Origin: Eleginops maclovinus | Taxonomy: Eukaryota > Chordata > Actinopteri > Perciformes > Eleginopidae | Direction of reading: 5' to 3' | Assembly (NCBI RefSeq): GCF_036324505.1 | Contig: NC_086355.1 | Coordinates: 22,124,518 to 22,188,517 of the forward strand | Length of the DNA stretch: 64,000 nt | Shown here: piece by piece, positions 1 through 14,000 of the stretch | Position numbering within the stretch: position 1 is the stretch's first letter | Layout: each line of letters starts with the position of its first letter | Notes under the pieces: model-generated | What the model saw: the letters and a program-made list of their open reading frames with translations, nothing else | Databases searched by the model: none | What the model was told of the DNA's origin: nothing | Made by a program: the position numbers and the translations under genes

Positions 1-653
1 TTTAAAAAGCTGCATTATTATGGGCACAGTGGTGTGTGTGTTGGGGTTGGACCCGTCTACAGCTGGCTGCAGGCTTTCTTCTAATTATCAAGAGGTATTT
101 TTGCCCCGTCATTTTTAATCTCACAGGAATTCTAGGAACCTTCAAGGGAGGTGCTGTATTGGCCTTCCTTAGCTTTAGACATGACCTCTACTCTTTTTTT
201 TACACTCATGTTTTGCACAAAAGCCACCCTAAGCAATCCTACTCCCAACTTAAAGGTTTACTTAAGTAATACATAATACCGTATGAATATCAATGACTCA
301 CCTTGAATTATTGCAGAAACCTTTGTATTTGTCACATGACTCTAAGGTAAAAGAAGAGTCATAAAATAGAAAAAAGTCAGGATGATTGACAAAACCAATT
401 CAAAACGTGGGATACAAACTCTCACTGAACTTCTGATGTGAATTTCAATTCCTGCTTATCAGTTAAATAGTCACTACTTCCAAAAACAGATTTGACCAAA
501 ACTCACCCGATTTACAACTCTGTGTAAAGTCCTTGCAAATCCGAAGTGTACTTTGTAGTAAGGTTTAGTGAACATGTATAAATTAGGCATTGATTATACT
601 GCAGGAGTTTGGTGAGAGAAGGAATTTTTTTTTAAACCTGACTGTCGTTGACT
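1..653. other. No gene seen
   Basis: AT-rich noncoding DNA with no recognisable exon, RNA gene or repeat terminus. Open frames here are short and have no family features. Confidence 0.5.
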
Positions 654-1050
654 TTAAAAAGAACATATTCTGCTCATGCTCAGGTTCATATGTGTAGTTA
701 GTGCCTCTCCTTGGACATGTCTCCATGCTTTAATGTTCCAAAAGCTCTTTATTTTTCTGCAGCAACTTTTTTCACCCTCTGTCTGAAACCAGAGCCAAGT
801 CTGTTCTGATTGGTTAGCTCTGTTGTGATTGGTCAACCGCTTAGAGATGTTCTCTCCCCGATAGAAGTGTGGGTGTTACACAGGGATGTTACTATGTTAC
901 GGAATTAAACAAAGGAGTCCAATGGAGGCGTTTCAGGTATGGGAGGGAAGTGTTGGAGAGAAACTCCCTCGGGAGGGAACCATTTACATGCACAAAAACC
1001 GATAGAACACACTACAGGAAAGGTAGACCCCAAGACAATATTAGGGCCAT
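654..1050 (+). repeat. Dispersed repeat A, copy 1 (TTAA-bounded)
   Basis: This is one of three copies in the window (others at 20741-21286 and, inverted, 29885-30268). Shared landmarks are GGACATGTCTCCATGCTTTA, CACCCTCTGTCTGAAACCAG, GTTGGAGAGAAACTCCCTC and ACCATTTACATGCACAAAA. The left edge begins at a TTAA, and the family's right edge reads AGGGCCTCTTTAA in the best copy. That would fit a non-autonomous element with TTAA target sites (piggyBac-like), but no transposase is present, so the class is inferred. The 60-aa and 87-aa open frames inside it are not genes. Confidence 0.65.
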
Positions 1051-2354
1051 GTTTATCCATGAGGAACTGTCTCCCCCCTTTGGGACAAAAGTCAAGCTAA
1101 AAGTGACTGTATTTATATGTATTCATTGGTGAGCTGGAAGTGAATCAGCTGTAATACAATTTTAAGTAACGCTGCAAATCAAGGATAACATGTGGTCCAG
1201 TTCCTTTAGATTTAGGAAGCTTGACCTATATGTCAGGAAACCGTTCCAAAAATAAGACCGGCAGGAACCAGCAAGCAGACAGAAAGAGGAGCATCTGGCA
1301 CAGAGTCTTTATAAAAGATATATAGTATTTTAGAATCAAACTGTTCACACTGAGCAGCTTCAGGGTGGTAGGTTCTGTTACATCATGGAGATAAACTCTT
1401 CCAGACATTCCAGCTCCATAAGGTAAGGCTGTTTAGCCTTTAGTTCAGAACTCTAAACGATTACCTCATTTGCAGCGAGTGTGACTCATGCAGAGACTTG
1501 TGTACAGAGACACTGTGATTTCACCTCTGATAACACTGGCACTTGATGCATTACTTCATGTATACATGGAACCATGGTTACATTGTGCTTGGTGCACATG
1601 CACACTCACATGCAGGAAAGAGTGGAAAGTACAGACAACAATAACAAAGTATACACCACTTTAATGCCAATGTTTCGCCTTCTTTCTCGAAAACAGTCAA
1701 TGAACCTGAATCCGATTGAGGATGTACCATTTACTTTCAGGAAACACAAGGCAAACAACAAGCAGTGTATGGCAAATAAAAATATAGTGTATTTACTGCA
1801 TCTTGGAAAATATGTACGTGTTGCACCTCATTTTCTGAAACCTGTACCTCTGACCAGGGTTAATGTTGTACATTTTTTTAATGAGAGGCTTGCCTGACTT
1901 ATTCAATGGATTTTCTGTTCACTTTGGCTTAAACAGCTTAAATCTGTCTATTCATCTGGACACTTTATTTGCCATTAAGCACGATTAAATTCCCATTTAG
2001 AACTGTGACAGAGTCACGGTTCATTCTATGACGCATGTGTAAAATAACACCCTGAACATCCTGACAATGTTACAAAAAGCTATGAGCTAAATGCTGACAG
2101 ACTAACATTCTGATGTTTGGCATCTCTAATGATTGATCATGGGCTCCATCCAGTTGTGTATAACTTCGCTAACATTTGCATATTAGAAATCAACACAAAG
2201 AAGAGTTGAGGTCCGTGGAACTGCCATTTGATTTTTAAGACTTGTTCGTTGACCAAAGTATCAGACAAATAACATTTCTTAAACCTGAAGACGGAACTCA
2301 GGGAAAAGCAAAGGCTTTCTCTCAAGTTATTTTTATGATGCATATCCTCCAGAT
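1051..2354. other. No gene seen
   Basis: AT-rich sequence with no supported gene. A 107-codon frame at 1574-1897 has no recognisable domain and no splice or promoter context, and I treat it as chance. Confidence 0.45.
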
Positions 2355-2530
2355 ATCAAGACAATTCACTCGAAATCAAGAAGTCAACGTCATGGTGACG
2401 CAAGATGACAAGTCAGGGGATTCCATTAAGGTACATCATCTGGGAACCATGAGCGCCTCGGCCAATCTAAACGTAAAGTTGTTTTTGAGATATTTTAGTC
2501 CAGACAAAAGTGTTGGACCACCCAACAATT
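2355..2530 (+). repeat. Dispersed repeat B, fragment
   Basis: A degenerate piece of the same family as 25172-25698. It has GTCAACGTCATGGTGACGC, then AAGTCAGGGGATTC, then TTGAGATATTTTAGTCCAGA and GTTGGACCACCCAAC. The family is very common in fish genomes. Both ends are missing. Confidence 0.6.
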
Positions 2531-4072
2531 TATAAATCTTGCCCTAAATTGAGTGTAACACTTTAATCTCTGAATATTTCCCCTCCAATGGCTTAGTTTT
2601 TATTATTCTTTTTACATTCAATGGCTGTAATGCACACATGTCACTGTGATCCTGATCAAATTAAAAAATGTTGGTGTTGATTTAAATTCGAAAACACCAA
2701 AAGTGTTTAAGGGTTAAACATTGAGTCAAAACTAGGACATATTTAGCTGTACTGTGAGTCAGAAAGAGACAGACAGGCTTCACGGTGACAGACACACTTG
2801 CAGGCTAACAGAAAAACAGACACAATCACTAATAATAGATGAGACAGACAAGCATGAGCAGTCTGGCCTCCCTTTCTGTGTCGCAGTGATTTTCTACCGT
2901 CTGAAAGAAGTCAATGGACAGCATGTACACATACACGCAGGGCAACACTACATCACAGCCCCCACCAATCAGGGGCTATTGTTTGTCCCGGTGGAGCCAG
3001 AAGACTCTGCGAGACCTCTCCAGTCAACTGGGTTAATCGCTGCCGTCTCTCATATGGGACACCATATGCATGGGTGGACATTTTAACAGGACGCACTGGG
3101 GTGACCCGCACATGTCTCCATCTGTGACTGTGTGTTTATGTTCGACACTCACTGAGCTTTCAATGTCAAGAGTTCTTCTAGGAAGTGTGAATCTTCCTTT
3201 ACGTCGTGATTCGATTCAAATTGATTCTCTTATATAGAATTTTGGTTACATACTTGATTCTGTACTCTAATTTAAGGACGTACTTACAGGTGAAGTGGCA
3301 AATTATGGCTTGAAAGCATATTGTGGTTATTGTTATATTTGAAAAATGTGGATCTACGGACTGCAATGTGCAGTGATAAAACTTAAAAGATTATATTAAA
3401 TGTAATAATTATAAAAAAATCATTGATGGAGCGATTGTTCACTTCTCAGAGACATTAAGAAAAAAACCTTTTCAAAAACAAAAAAATACAAAATAAATGA
3501 AATAAATAACATTGGCAAGCTTGGCCAAGTTGCCTTTTTATTTCTAAGAAACCTGCCAGTTAAAAAAATACTTTTAAAAAGCATTAATTATACGCCAAAT
3601 AAGTCTGTAAAACTGATATTTTGTGCGATTTTTTAAAACAAATTACACTATAATGTGTTTACACTGCTTTGACTTGGTTTCTAGAATTACTGTCCATCAA
3701 TAGAAATAAAATTGATATTTATAAGCTGCGAATCATTTCAGAATTTTACAATCCTGATGCTTAAGTCAATAATTGTCCCCCCCACCCTTAGTTTTCTATC
3801 TCATTTTTGCAAAAGACATTCCTGGATCCCCCCCCCACACTTCCCACCTAGCATGTTTCCTCTTCACAAGGCAGCCATTCTTCATCTTTCTCAGCTGAAC
3901 AGGAGCTAGGAGGGCCATCTGACCTCTGACCCGCCCCCACATCTCTCCTTCCCCTCTGCCTGACCCCTTCCCTCCGCACCCTGCCCTTGTCTACTCAAGA
4001 CTTCCGTGCACTGCAGCTGTAAATCCATCTCATCCTCCTGCTCATCCACCTCCTCCTCATCCTCCCTCTGTC
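2531..4072. other. No gene; AT-rich with C-rich patches
   Basis: There is no supported gene. A strongly A/T-rich block (about 3340-3720) is followed by C-rich patches near 3777-3850 and a pyrimidine-rich stretch to 4070. A short inverted repeat (TTGGTGTT / AACACCAA) lies at about 2670-2700. Confidence 0.45.
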
Positions 4073-4108
4073 AACCCCCCCCCCACACACACACACACAC
4101 ACACACAC
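4073..4108. repeat. (C)n-(CA)n microsatellite
   Basis: A run of C passes directly into about 12 CA units. A second interrupted CA-type repeat (units of ACACAGAC) lies at about 4290-4330. Confidence 0.9.
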
Positions 4109-4330
4109 TAAAGAACCCAAACAGTGTCTCTGCATGTTTGCACTGAAGGTGCGTGGGAAACACACAGAGGCTGTCACTCTGAGCTGAAAGGAGATGGATG
4201 AAATGTTGTGATCAGTGAGCGATCGCAGCGCTCCGTTTGATGATGCTTGATCCGGCAGCAGGAGAGGATTTGTCAAAACAATCCTCTAAGACACACAGAC
4301 ACACACAGACACGCACAGACACACATAAAC

Positions 4331-7329
4331 AGCCGAATGGAGCTTCAAGAGAACGGAGTGAAGTACTGGAAAGACCCTTTTGGACTGAAACTAGAAGACC
4401 AAATGCATTTAAACTTGAAAGTACTTCAGCTTGCAAAGTCTTTGTACAAACTGCATGGGGTGTGAACCCCCCAGGGAACAGATATTAAAAAAGATTAATC
4501 GAGATGAAAGCGGCACAGGCTGATCATGATTTATAATCCCTAAAACACAGTAATTCTCCAATTTTCTAAATGCAACTTCAGAATCGCAATATAATGTTTT
4601 GTGAAAATGATTTGATTCTCTAAAACACAATTGTTTAAAAGTGTCAGATTACTATTTACTTTATTTTCATTTTTTTAAAGATTTGTTCACCACCAACTGC
4701 GTAACTAAAGAATCCTGCAAGTACTTGTATTTAATTGTTTTACTGATAAAAGCAAATGAAATATTCCTTTGCTAAGAGTTATGATTGAATGCAAAAGAAA
4801 ACTTGAATGCAGTTTTTAACTCATATTTTATGCATATGGCAGTGTTGCAACAACAAGTCGATTGACTGATCCATTATGATAATCAATGATCCTGAATGTT
4901 GGTAAAATAAAATAAAAATGCTATTTTCAGCCTTTGAAATATGAAGTTTTCCTGCAGCCCGACTGTAAAGCGAGGGTTGGATAGGAAAATAGGATGATAT
5001 AGATATTGTAAAACCCAAGAGGTAATTTGTTATTTGTGATATTGGGCAATAACTGGCTTGGCATTTGCTGTTTTTTACAGCAATAGTCTCCCGACATGTA
5101 TACTGAACGTCATGTCTAAAACTGATGCACTGCCACCTATATCCAATAAGATTATGCACAAGCAGATAGGGAGAGCAGATGGCCGATAGAGGGCTTAAGA
5201 CACATGACATAAACTAGATGTCAAAATCAAATCTAAAGTGCTTCATTGTGTTTGTTCTGTGTCATTTTTTACAACCAATAAAAACTGAAACGAGTATCTG
5301 CAACGGACTAGAAAAGAGATTGCTCTCTTGGAAATGGCATATGCTTATTAAGTGTTTCACAGCTTATCTTCAGCGTACGCCAAAGTGTCACAGAGTAAAT
5401 GAATATGACTCCCATGCAAATCTACATTCTAAGGAGCTGAAAGAAGCAGCACAACCTGCAGTAACACGTACGCCACAGCTGCAACATCAGCCCGTGTCAA
5501 ACTTGTGAGTCATTTGCCATTACAAAGTCATTACAAAGAAGTGACTGAACTTTTCATCCATCTCACAACAATAAAAGGCAGGATGGTATTAGAAGTGTGG
5601 TAAACACAAGCTTTAAAAACATGAAAAGGTTCACCAGAGGATTTGTTTCGACAAACACGAACCGCCTACTCCACTGCTGATCCCCATATTTACCCCAGCC
5701 TGACTCCACCTGATGCCAATGACTTATTATCCCAGCAATTCTAAACACTGCATGCATCTGTATTCAGTTAGTCCTTTATGCAGCATCCAACCTGAATTAT
5801 TTTTTATTAATACTCAACTTCGAATAAATACTCCGGGCTCCAAAATGCATGTTTGCCAAGATTCAATTTCCTTACACCACGGGCAAACTTGTATGTTTTA
5901 AGTTAATGGGTTGAAATAATACTAAATTGGCACTGATAATGGACAAACTGATGAGTCGATTGACAGTGAGTTGCAAATAACTGGAACTGTATTCATAGTA
6001 TTTTTGCATGCAAAATGGTGGACATTTTTCGGCTTAGGAAAAGTAGAGTTTTATTTCTCTTTTACTGTTTTAAATTATGTAAAATCTGAATCAGAAATGC
6101 TGGCATTTTCCTGGGGGAAATTGATTTTACTGAGAGTAAAATATGTATTTTAAGATAAATAAAAAAGAATAGGAGTAAAATGTACTTCAGTACAAGTAAA
6201 ATGCCCAAAGATAATGTAATAGAATAAAAAATAACTAAATATTATATATAAGTCCAGATAAAATTCTAAATAATATATTAAATACAAATATTATTATTTT
6301 TGACTGACAAAACAAGACATTCAAAGTCATAATTTTCTGTCATTTTGAAAAGAATCAGCACACAAAGAATTAGCACACAAATAATAAAGAAAATAATCAT
6401 TTGTTGCAGCCCTACATCACACAACTGAAATGTTTTCTAACATATTACAGAGTATCACGTTATTGGCTTTATGTTTAAAAGGACAAACAGAGAACCGATA
6501 AACAATGACCCAACTTTGAATGAGCCTGGTTCCAATTAAGGATTCCCACCAACTTCTCCTGAATGGCAAGGTACAATACACGGAGCTGAAGGAGGAAGTG
6601 TCTGTGAATCCCCTAATTGTGAGCAGCCCACTACAGAACAAGTGCAGCAGGCAACAATTCACAGCTAAATACCAAAGTAAAGAGGACTTTCTTTTTTTTC
6701 AACCTTCCCTTCCGCTCTCAGCTTCCCACTAACCAAATGGCCTTACAATGAACAGTCACCTGCTTTTCATTTGGGGGAAAAATGCACCCCAGGCATTCCA
6801 GTCTCCCCTTTCTACCCCCCTTTTCCTCCCCCATCTCTAACTCCACTCTCTACATACATTTCATCTCAGTGAGGTGGATCCCAGAGAGGAAATTACTCAG
6901 TCATCCAGAAGTGAAGAGTGGGGGGCGTAAATCCCTCCTTTTTCACAGAGCATCAGCATCACTGAGAGGGCTCATCTTGACTTGGTTGTCGGGATTTGGT
7001 TCTCATTTCACCTTCTGAGTAATGCAAGGTGGGAACAGATGAAGAGTTTTTTTGTTGGGGCAATGAACACTGCACAACTTAACTCTTGGGCAGAAGAAAC
7101 CTGAGTAACACAATATTGGATGTCTTCTCTTAATTGTTAATTACAGTAAACAGTTCAGTTCAGGTGGGACCCGGGCAGTTTTAAATGTACCTTCTATTTA
7201 TTGCTATTCCATTTGGCAGAGATGTTCAATATAACCAAATAATAACTTCACTAACGCATTAAATCCTCACTTATTGCTATTATGGGGTCAAAACGTTTAT
7301 GTTGTACCTAATACATTGGCTTGAAGGAT
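4331..7329. other. No gene; decayed repeat fragments
   Basis: There is no supported gene. Fragments resembling old hAT-type MITE ends occur at about 4840-4870 (CAACAAGTCGATTGACTGAT) and 5945-6411 (GAGTCGATTGACAG to TTGTTGCAGCCCTAC). A short piece of the TTACTT-rich repeat D lies at about 6175-6215. All are too degenerate to bound. Confidence 0.35.
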
Positions 7330-7353
7330 TTCTGATTCTGATTCTGATTCTGA
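7330..7353 (+). repeat. (TTCTGA)4, likely LINE 3' tail
   Basis: Four perfect TTCTGA units. Short tandem tails of this kind end Rex1/CR1-type fish LINEs, and a related tail is at 20480-20505, so this is probably the 3' tip of a mostly lost LINE. Confidence 0.5.
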
Positions 7354-7359
7354 TATTCT

Positions 7360-7445
7360 AACTACTAAAGATCAGCATTTGAGGTTCATTGTTAGCATGC
7401 TGACGCTAGCATGTAGCTCAATGCACTGCTGAGCCAACTGTAAGC
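7360..7445. repeat. Repeat B fragment (GCTAGCATG-rich)
   Basis: The segment holds TTAGCATGCTGACGCTAGCA and nearby GCTAGC/GCATGC words, typical of the body of the repeat-B family. No ends are visible. Confidence 0.4.
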
Positions 7446-10400
7446 TATTTATATGTTCCTAATGAGGTGAAGGCATGACCCCCCATTATGCTACATCTGA
7501 TACATCTGTTATTTTCACCCCTTTTTCATCCTAACCAATCTAACAATAACCACATTGCCATAAATATAATAAACCCTACAAACCAACCAATCACAGGCCT
7601 TCCTACTAAAAAAAAGTCTGATGTGGTGTGTAACTGAAACTGGTAAATAGTCTGAATGAAAGTATTGATTGAGAAAAGAGAATGACTACGTAGTCTAAGA
7701 ATAATGGAATCCAGGATAAAACTTAACTTCTTATTTTTAGATCATTTAGAATGAAAAACCAAGGACCAAGGAAGGAAATCTTAAGAACCAAAGGAAAAAT
7801 ACTTTCCATTAGGTGATTAGTACAGCCAAAGGACCTAAGGCATCTCTGGAATAAAACCTAAAAAGTTAGCAAAGTAAATAAAACAATTGGTATTGCACAA
7901 AAAACAACAACACACTTCCAACTTTCATCCAAAGTCATTCTGTGTTTTGTTTTGTCCGAGGATTTATCCAGGGGTATCCAGCCCCTCAAAGTCTACACAA
8001 GACACAAACACATCTTATGAAGCTGAAAGTTCTCTCATATTCTCTCTCAGTTTATACTACCTGCTTTTCTTAATTTTGATATGCCTAGCTTCTCTCCATA
8101 TATTGACTTTTTCTTGTTTTGTAGTCTATTGTTTTGATTGTGTGTCTCCAAGGAATCTCTCACTGTGAGGGTAAAATACATACTTTGTTATTGCTGTAAC
8201 ACAACTGGATTGTGATTTCCTGGCTCAGATTCAGCTATGTGTTTTGAAATCTTACAACAAATCCATATTAAGACACTCATAAACGTCCTGTATCTCTTGT
8301 TTTCAGTGAAAACCCCCAAATGCTTCGATAAGCTTTCTGTTTAAAGAAAACTAAGCTCCAATCTTTTTCTCACAGTTTTGTGATATAGCAGCCTATGATA
8401 ATAAATGATAGATGTGGAACAAAGATTGATCCGAGCCCCATATAAAAGCAAGCAGGAAGGCCTTTGCTAATAACATCGATCCAGTGGGATAAAACAGGTT
8501 TAATCATAGACCGCCAAAGTTCAACATAAGGGCCAACCGCCGAGAGAAAACAGCACGTGTGCTATATCGTGCTGGGTTGGCAGACACTCTGACTCGCTGG
8601 ACAAAAACCATAATATTGAAACCATAACTCAAAATATTCTCCGGGAAGCAGGCGGACGACATGTTTTAAGGGGTTTTGCTTTATGATTACATCTCATAAT
8701 TTCCTGACGAGAGCCTCTTCTGTTCTTCCAAACAAGATAGACATCATCTCTGGATTTGGTTTCCTGAAATACTTCCAATGAGGAAAATCAAACAACTTCA
8801 ACAAATCACTTGTGGCACCGACATTACTACAAATTACTTGGTATGAATTAGAAGAATGATCAAATGATCAAATAAAAAAATCCCAATCCCTTTGGGAAAA
8901 TGCAAGGCAGCACAGCAGGACGCTGCCAGCGCCACTTCCAATGAGCATTGTTTGGCCTCACACTTGAATGCATATGTATCCACAGGAGGTCTCAGATCAC
9001 ATCCAGAGTTAGAGGTTATCATGGCATTAACAAGTTCCGTGGGCCTCTCTGCTGAGGGCCCTTGACTGACAGATTGGGGAAATGGTGCCAAGAAAGATCT
9101 CAATCTACTCAAACAACTCTACATCTTGGCGTAGTCAGGACATAAATACCGGTGTAATGGAGTAAGTTCCTTGCTTTATTCTTAATCTCTTCAGATTGCT
9201 TATCATGATCTCAGAGGTCTCTTATTCATTCACACAAACACTAAAGCCTTGGCATCGGTGTTAATAAAGGGACATGTTTCCAGGGTTTGATCAGTGAATT
9301 GTCTTGTAAAAATATCTTTGACATAACTTTACCTTGGCAGCGAAGAAGCACAAAGTTAGAGTCCACATGTACATGTAAGGAAAGTTTTGGCTTATAATGA
9401 CCATTGCACACATGAGTTGTGAAGCATAGCCATATAAGGCTGCATAGGGTTGATAAACAAGATATTGAAACCTTTAAAGTGAGGCCGCATAACTTTTTCC
9501 TGGACAACAGCCACTATGACTACAAATGGAGATTAAAAAATCACTTCCTGTTTTGTTGGGGATGAAACCACTGAATATCGGTAGCATGCTATAACATTAT
9601 TGTAGTTAAAGTTACAGAAAAGACTCAATATAAGTAATGCTTGCTAGATAAAAGAATACAACGTTACAACAAGACCAATTGTTCTGAATCAGCAAGGTGA
9701 GTCTTCAATTTCTTACAATGTCAACTTTTAATTAGAATGATGAATATTGTGTTATTTCATCTTTCAAAGGTTACATACAGAGGATTCTATATAATGCACC
9801 AAAGGGGTTCAGTACGTCTTCAGTAGGGGATTTCTTTTCTGAAGAGGGCCTGATGAGGACCGAGCAAAGACCTGCCACAGACCTGCTGAGGTCCGACTAA
9901 GCGTTAAAAATGAATAGCTCCATCTGTTTTCTTGTCTTAAGCACAAATCAGTCACAAGCTGCTAATGGAACAATTTTATAAATATGCCTCAAAACACATG
10001 TTCCTTATGTGGTGTGGCCTCTGATCACTTTGAAGAAATAACAAATATAATCCCAGATGTGTGTGGGATGGATGAATGAAACACCTCCTGTTTAGAAACA
10101 TCACAGAGGCTGCCGAGATTTAATGTCAATATCTCTTAAATGTTTTGGATAATGTACGTTTTCTGCTTAACCGAGTCCAAGAGTGAGAATATTCTTGTGT
10201 TATCGACATCACTATCATTTATGTCATTGTCAACTGCCTTCAGAAAACTTGTTGGGGATTTGTTTTGCTCCAGTTTGAGGGGCCCAGGCCCCACAATGAG
10301 CTTCCTGTTAGCTGTCCAACCTTAACTACTCCCAGGTCCAAACACCTCCCCAACCTCCAAAGCAAAGTCTGCAGCCAGTCCCCAGAGATGTTTCACCTCT

Positions 10401-10934
10401 CTAACAGTGACCTCTGACCTTCCCTCTCAAAGGGTCTTGCAGGCATTTCCTTAGGTAAAGTCACCTGTACATATTTAATGCCCACAAAAACAAATGGGAG
10501 GCACTGAAGCCAGAGAGGCTGACAAAAGGTGCACAATATGCTGAAGAACATTTTTTATCACAATACCAATGAAAATATATTAGATCAAATACAAATACAA
10601 AACAGAATAAAGTAGATAAAATGCAAACACATTCAGACACATTTTGTCGGTTGCCTCTTTGAAGTCACACACCACAAAAAGTAACCATTACAACAAATCT
10701 AGAAGAAGCACCACTAGAAGCCCCTAGAGGCTGAATTTGTTTTGTTTGTAACGCAAATGTGTTGGACAAAACAAACTGAGAAGAGATCGAAACATTGATC
10801 AGCAGTGATAATAACAAATAGTCTGTCCTGGAGGTTGCTAGAAAAGAGCATAAGTTATTTGAATGAAAGAAAAGTGAAATCCACCAAAATGATGTTATTT
10901 CTTGTGTTCTGGACCTGAATTGGCACAGGACCAA
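7446..10934. other. No gene seen
   Basis: 3.5 kb of noncoding sequence without recognised repeats or exons. The frames of 88-93 codons at 7887, 8834 and 9241 show no domain, splice or promoter support. Confidence 0.4.
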
Positions 10935-11045
10935 AGTTATAGAAGTCAAAGTCAACTTTAATGTCAATCTTTTAGCTTGTGTTTACAGACAGAGAGATCA
11001 AAATACTGTTTCCCACAGTCCCGAGGACAATAGAAGAGAAATTAG
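10935..11045 (-). repeat. LINE 3'-end fragment
   Basis: GTCAAAGTCAACTTTAATGT, followed by AGAGAGATCAAAATACTGTT, matches the inverted 3' end of a common fish CR1/Rex1-type LINE. On the minus strand it reads as a tail ending in repeated GACTTTGAC-like words. Only about 100 bp survive. Confidence 0.45.
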
Positions 11046-14000
11046 GAGACTATTGAACTGGAAAGACTCCATGAAAGTGATCTAAACATGTCATGATAAT
11101 CTACCAAACAGATTAGATGAAGACCAGGGGTTATCCAAGGCAGATCGCCTGGATACACGATTGTTGATTATGGATGTTTATATGAACTAAAGACAAGGAG
11201 GGGAGGGGTCCTCAAAATTGTCTGGATTTATTTGCTGGTTACGTAAATATTCTTGCCAAAACTAATCACAATTTTTGAGTAATTGAATTGTTTTTTTCGT
11301 ATAGGTTGTTGCAAAAATGGCAGCATCCATCTGGAATGTGGCTTTATTTAGGCTAATTCCTGAATTGAAAGGCAATAAAGCAAAGGGATATCTGTGGTCC
11401 ATCATCATACTTTCATGACAAAGCTAGGCTTAAACCTGCTTGTCCCAGCAAGACATCGCCATTATACAGATAAACTGTGTGGGCCTGCAATACATAACTC
11501 AACAAAACCAAATGTCACAATGACTCTATGAAACTCTTGACATGAAATAACTTGCTGAGCCTAAATGGTATGGTGCACGTATCCTGTCTGCAATGACATA
11601 TTTATTCTTGGCAATCTGGCTGTAATGTGTTTTTATGTCCCTATTCTGACAGAAGTAAAGTGTGTGATGGACATGGCAGGGGGAACAACCATGGGGTTAA
11701 AAGGACAAAAACTATTACTTTCTGGGGGGCTTGCTGGTTACAGACTTTCAGAGAAATTAGGTGATGTAGCACTAAATTAAACACAAGAGTTGGGCATGAT
11801 GTCAGAGACGATAAGGCAAAATTACTAGAACAAAGGCATAGAAGTATTCCTGCTTTAGGATAAGGGTAAAGAGCCAAAACATACTATATAAATGACCATT
11901 GGCTATGAATGCAAAAGGGGAGTTGGCGGAGACTTACATCACCAATAAAAACGAGGATAAAGTGATTTTAATGTGGTTTATAAGTCAATATTCCGGGATC
12001 AGGGGGGCAAAATGGGGAAACTAAACCCCAGTGAAATTTCTGAATCCCGAAACTCTCTCCAGGGAAAGTCAGAAGGCCATGGGAGGTTTAAGGCCAATGT
12101 GCCCAGTGAAGCATGCACAAAGCTGGGGGTCTCTTCAGGAAAGAAAGGGGTGGGTGGGAGGTGTTACACAAAGCTCAACATCTCCCATAAATCAACCGAG
12201 CAAGGGTTAAACTTCCTTTATTTTTGTTCAAGATTGCTCGACCAAGATGAAACGGCAAGAGTCTCCAAAGCATGGCAACAACAGGGTGAGCTCCAAGACC
12301 CAAAACAACTGCATGGCAAATCCATTAAAGTTAAAACATTGAAGTAACATAATCCCAGATGTTACAATTACAGAAATGTTGCTGTATTTCAAAGAGGCGC
12401 CACATGTGGAATGTTTTTTCAACCCAAATCAGAGGCAATCTCAGGAACTCGGACAGGGGGAAGAATCAAACTAGCAACAGACCAAGAGATAAAAGAAGAA
12501 GATGAGTGCAGAGGATGTAAGAAAAGAGCCACAAATAATCAAAAAAGCCCTTTTAATCGGAGGAAAATACTAAGTGCCAGACCTCCTGATACCTTTCTCA
12601 GTTTGGATGAGAACCAACAGGTTTGGGGTTTGTCTATTTTCAAGTCAAGACATCTAAAAAACCAATGACCTTACATTCCTGAGATGACACCATTTCCCAG
12701 AGCTATCGTTTTGAGACCAAACTCTGAACTGAGATGGACTGAGTGTACGTTAATGGATATCGATCATCCAGGGGAGTTTTTTGAACGCTGACAACTCTGA
12801 AGGTTTAGCCATGGGTCAATATTTGTGAGGCAGCCATCTGAGGAAGTGTTTCCTACAACAGTACCTTGTTAGACAAGAGGCCCCTAGTCGCCACTAGCAA
12901 ACCTTTGCAATTGCCTTGTACATAACATTTTCCAATACACCTGTTGGCTGCAAACGCCCCGTTACTGGATGCATTCATAACCAGACATTCTGAAATGTCA
13001 ACAGGATTTGCATGGCCTTTAAATTTTTCTCAGCCATCGGCTGGTGGAGGACGTTTGATTAGTTTTGCTGACCTTTCAGAGAAACCTGATAAAACTCTCC
13101 CTAAAACCCGTTTTTTTTAGCTTTCATTAAATATTCAGTGATTGGTGAAAGAGTGGCACCCTTCCAAAAGACTTTCCTCTTGCCATCCGATCTTGCCAAG
13201 AGCATCTTCTGCTCATTTCCTCTGTCCTTCATGTCATTTCCTCTATTTCCCTGAGCATTCTCTTTCTGCTTCAATGCTGGGAATATCTCCTTTTATCCCA
13301 GACCATCTGCTCTGACAGGAGAAAACCCTCCCTATTTGAGGCCAGGCTGAGGAGTAGATCTTTCATGGAGATGGTCTGTTTCCTACATCTGCACTTATTC
13401 TCACAAGCTCCTTCTCCCTGTATCTTTTCTCTTCTTCTTCTTTGTTGCTTCGTAAGAGTTTTTGCAGCTGTACTCACTTTCCCAGCTGCCCAAGGAGTAT
13501 GCCTGTTTCCTTACTATGCAAATCTGGTCAGTCAGACAGAAGTACTGCAATGTATCATCAGAAAGAAGAATCATTTAGGCATTCGTTAATTTTTCCTGAT
13601 CTGAAGTGGTCTTGGAACATCTTTTGGGTTCTGCTAATTCATAACTGGACTGGCAAGAGAAGCACGTTCACAGAGAAGGGTTACTCTAACCCCAATCTAT
13701 TAGAGCAAGATGCGTCCAAATTAAGGCTGTTACAGGGACAAACAAAGATCTGTTATTAATGCAGGGGCTCAGATTGAACCCCGCCCCCTTAAGTGAGCTT
13801 GCTTTGTCATACAGTGCTCTGATGCAGTCAATCAGTGACCCAGAGCTTAGCTGGGGGGCTTTGAGATTCTTTTACGACCCCCCCTTTCACCTCGCCTCCC
13901 GCTCCTCAAAAGAAAGAACGGTAATTAACTGATGAAGAGCTCTGTAAGATTATCCAGTCTCCTCGCCAAGGGCTGCAGCTCTGTCACTGGTGTGCAGTCA

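Noticed and set aside
4821..5210. 129-codon minus frame
   Set aside because: Overlaps decayed repeat sequence and shows no domain.
11973..12347. 124-codon frame
   Set aside because: No recognisable motif, no splice or promoter evidence; expected by chance in this length of DNA.
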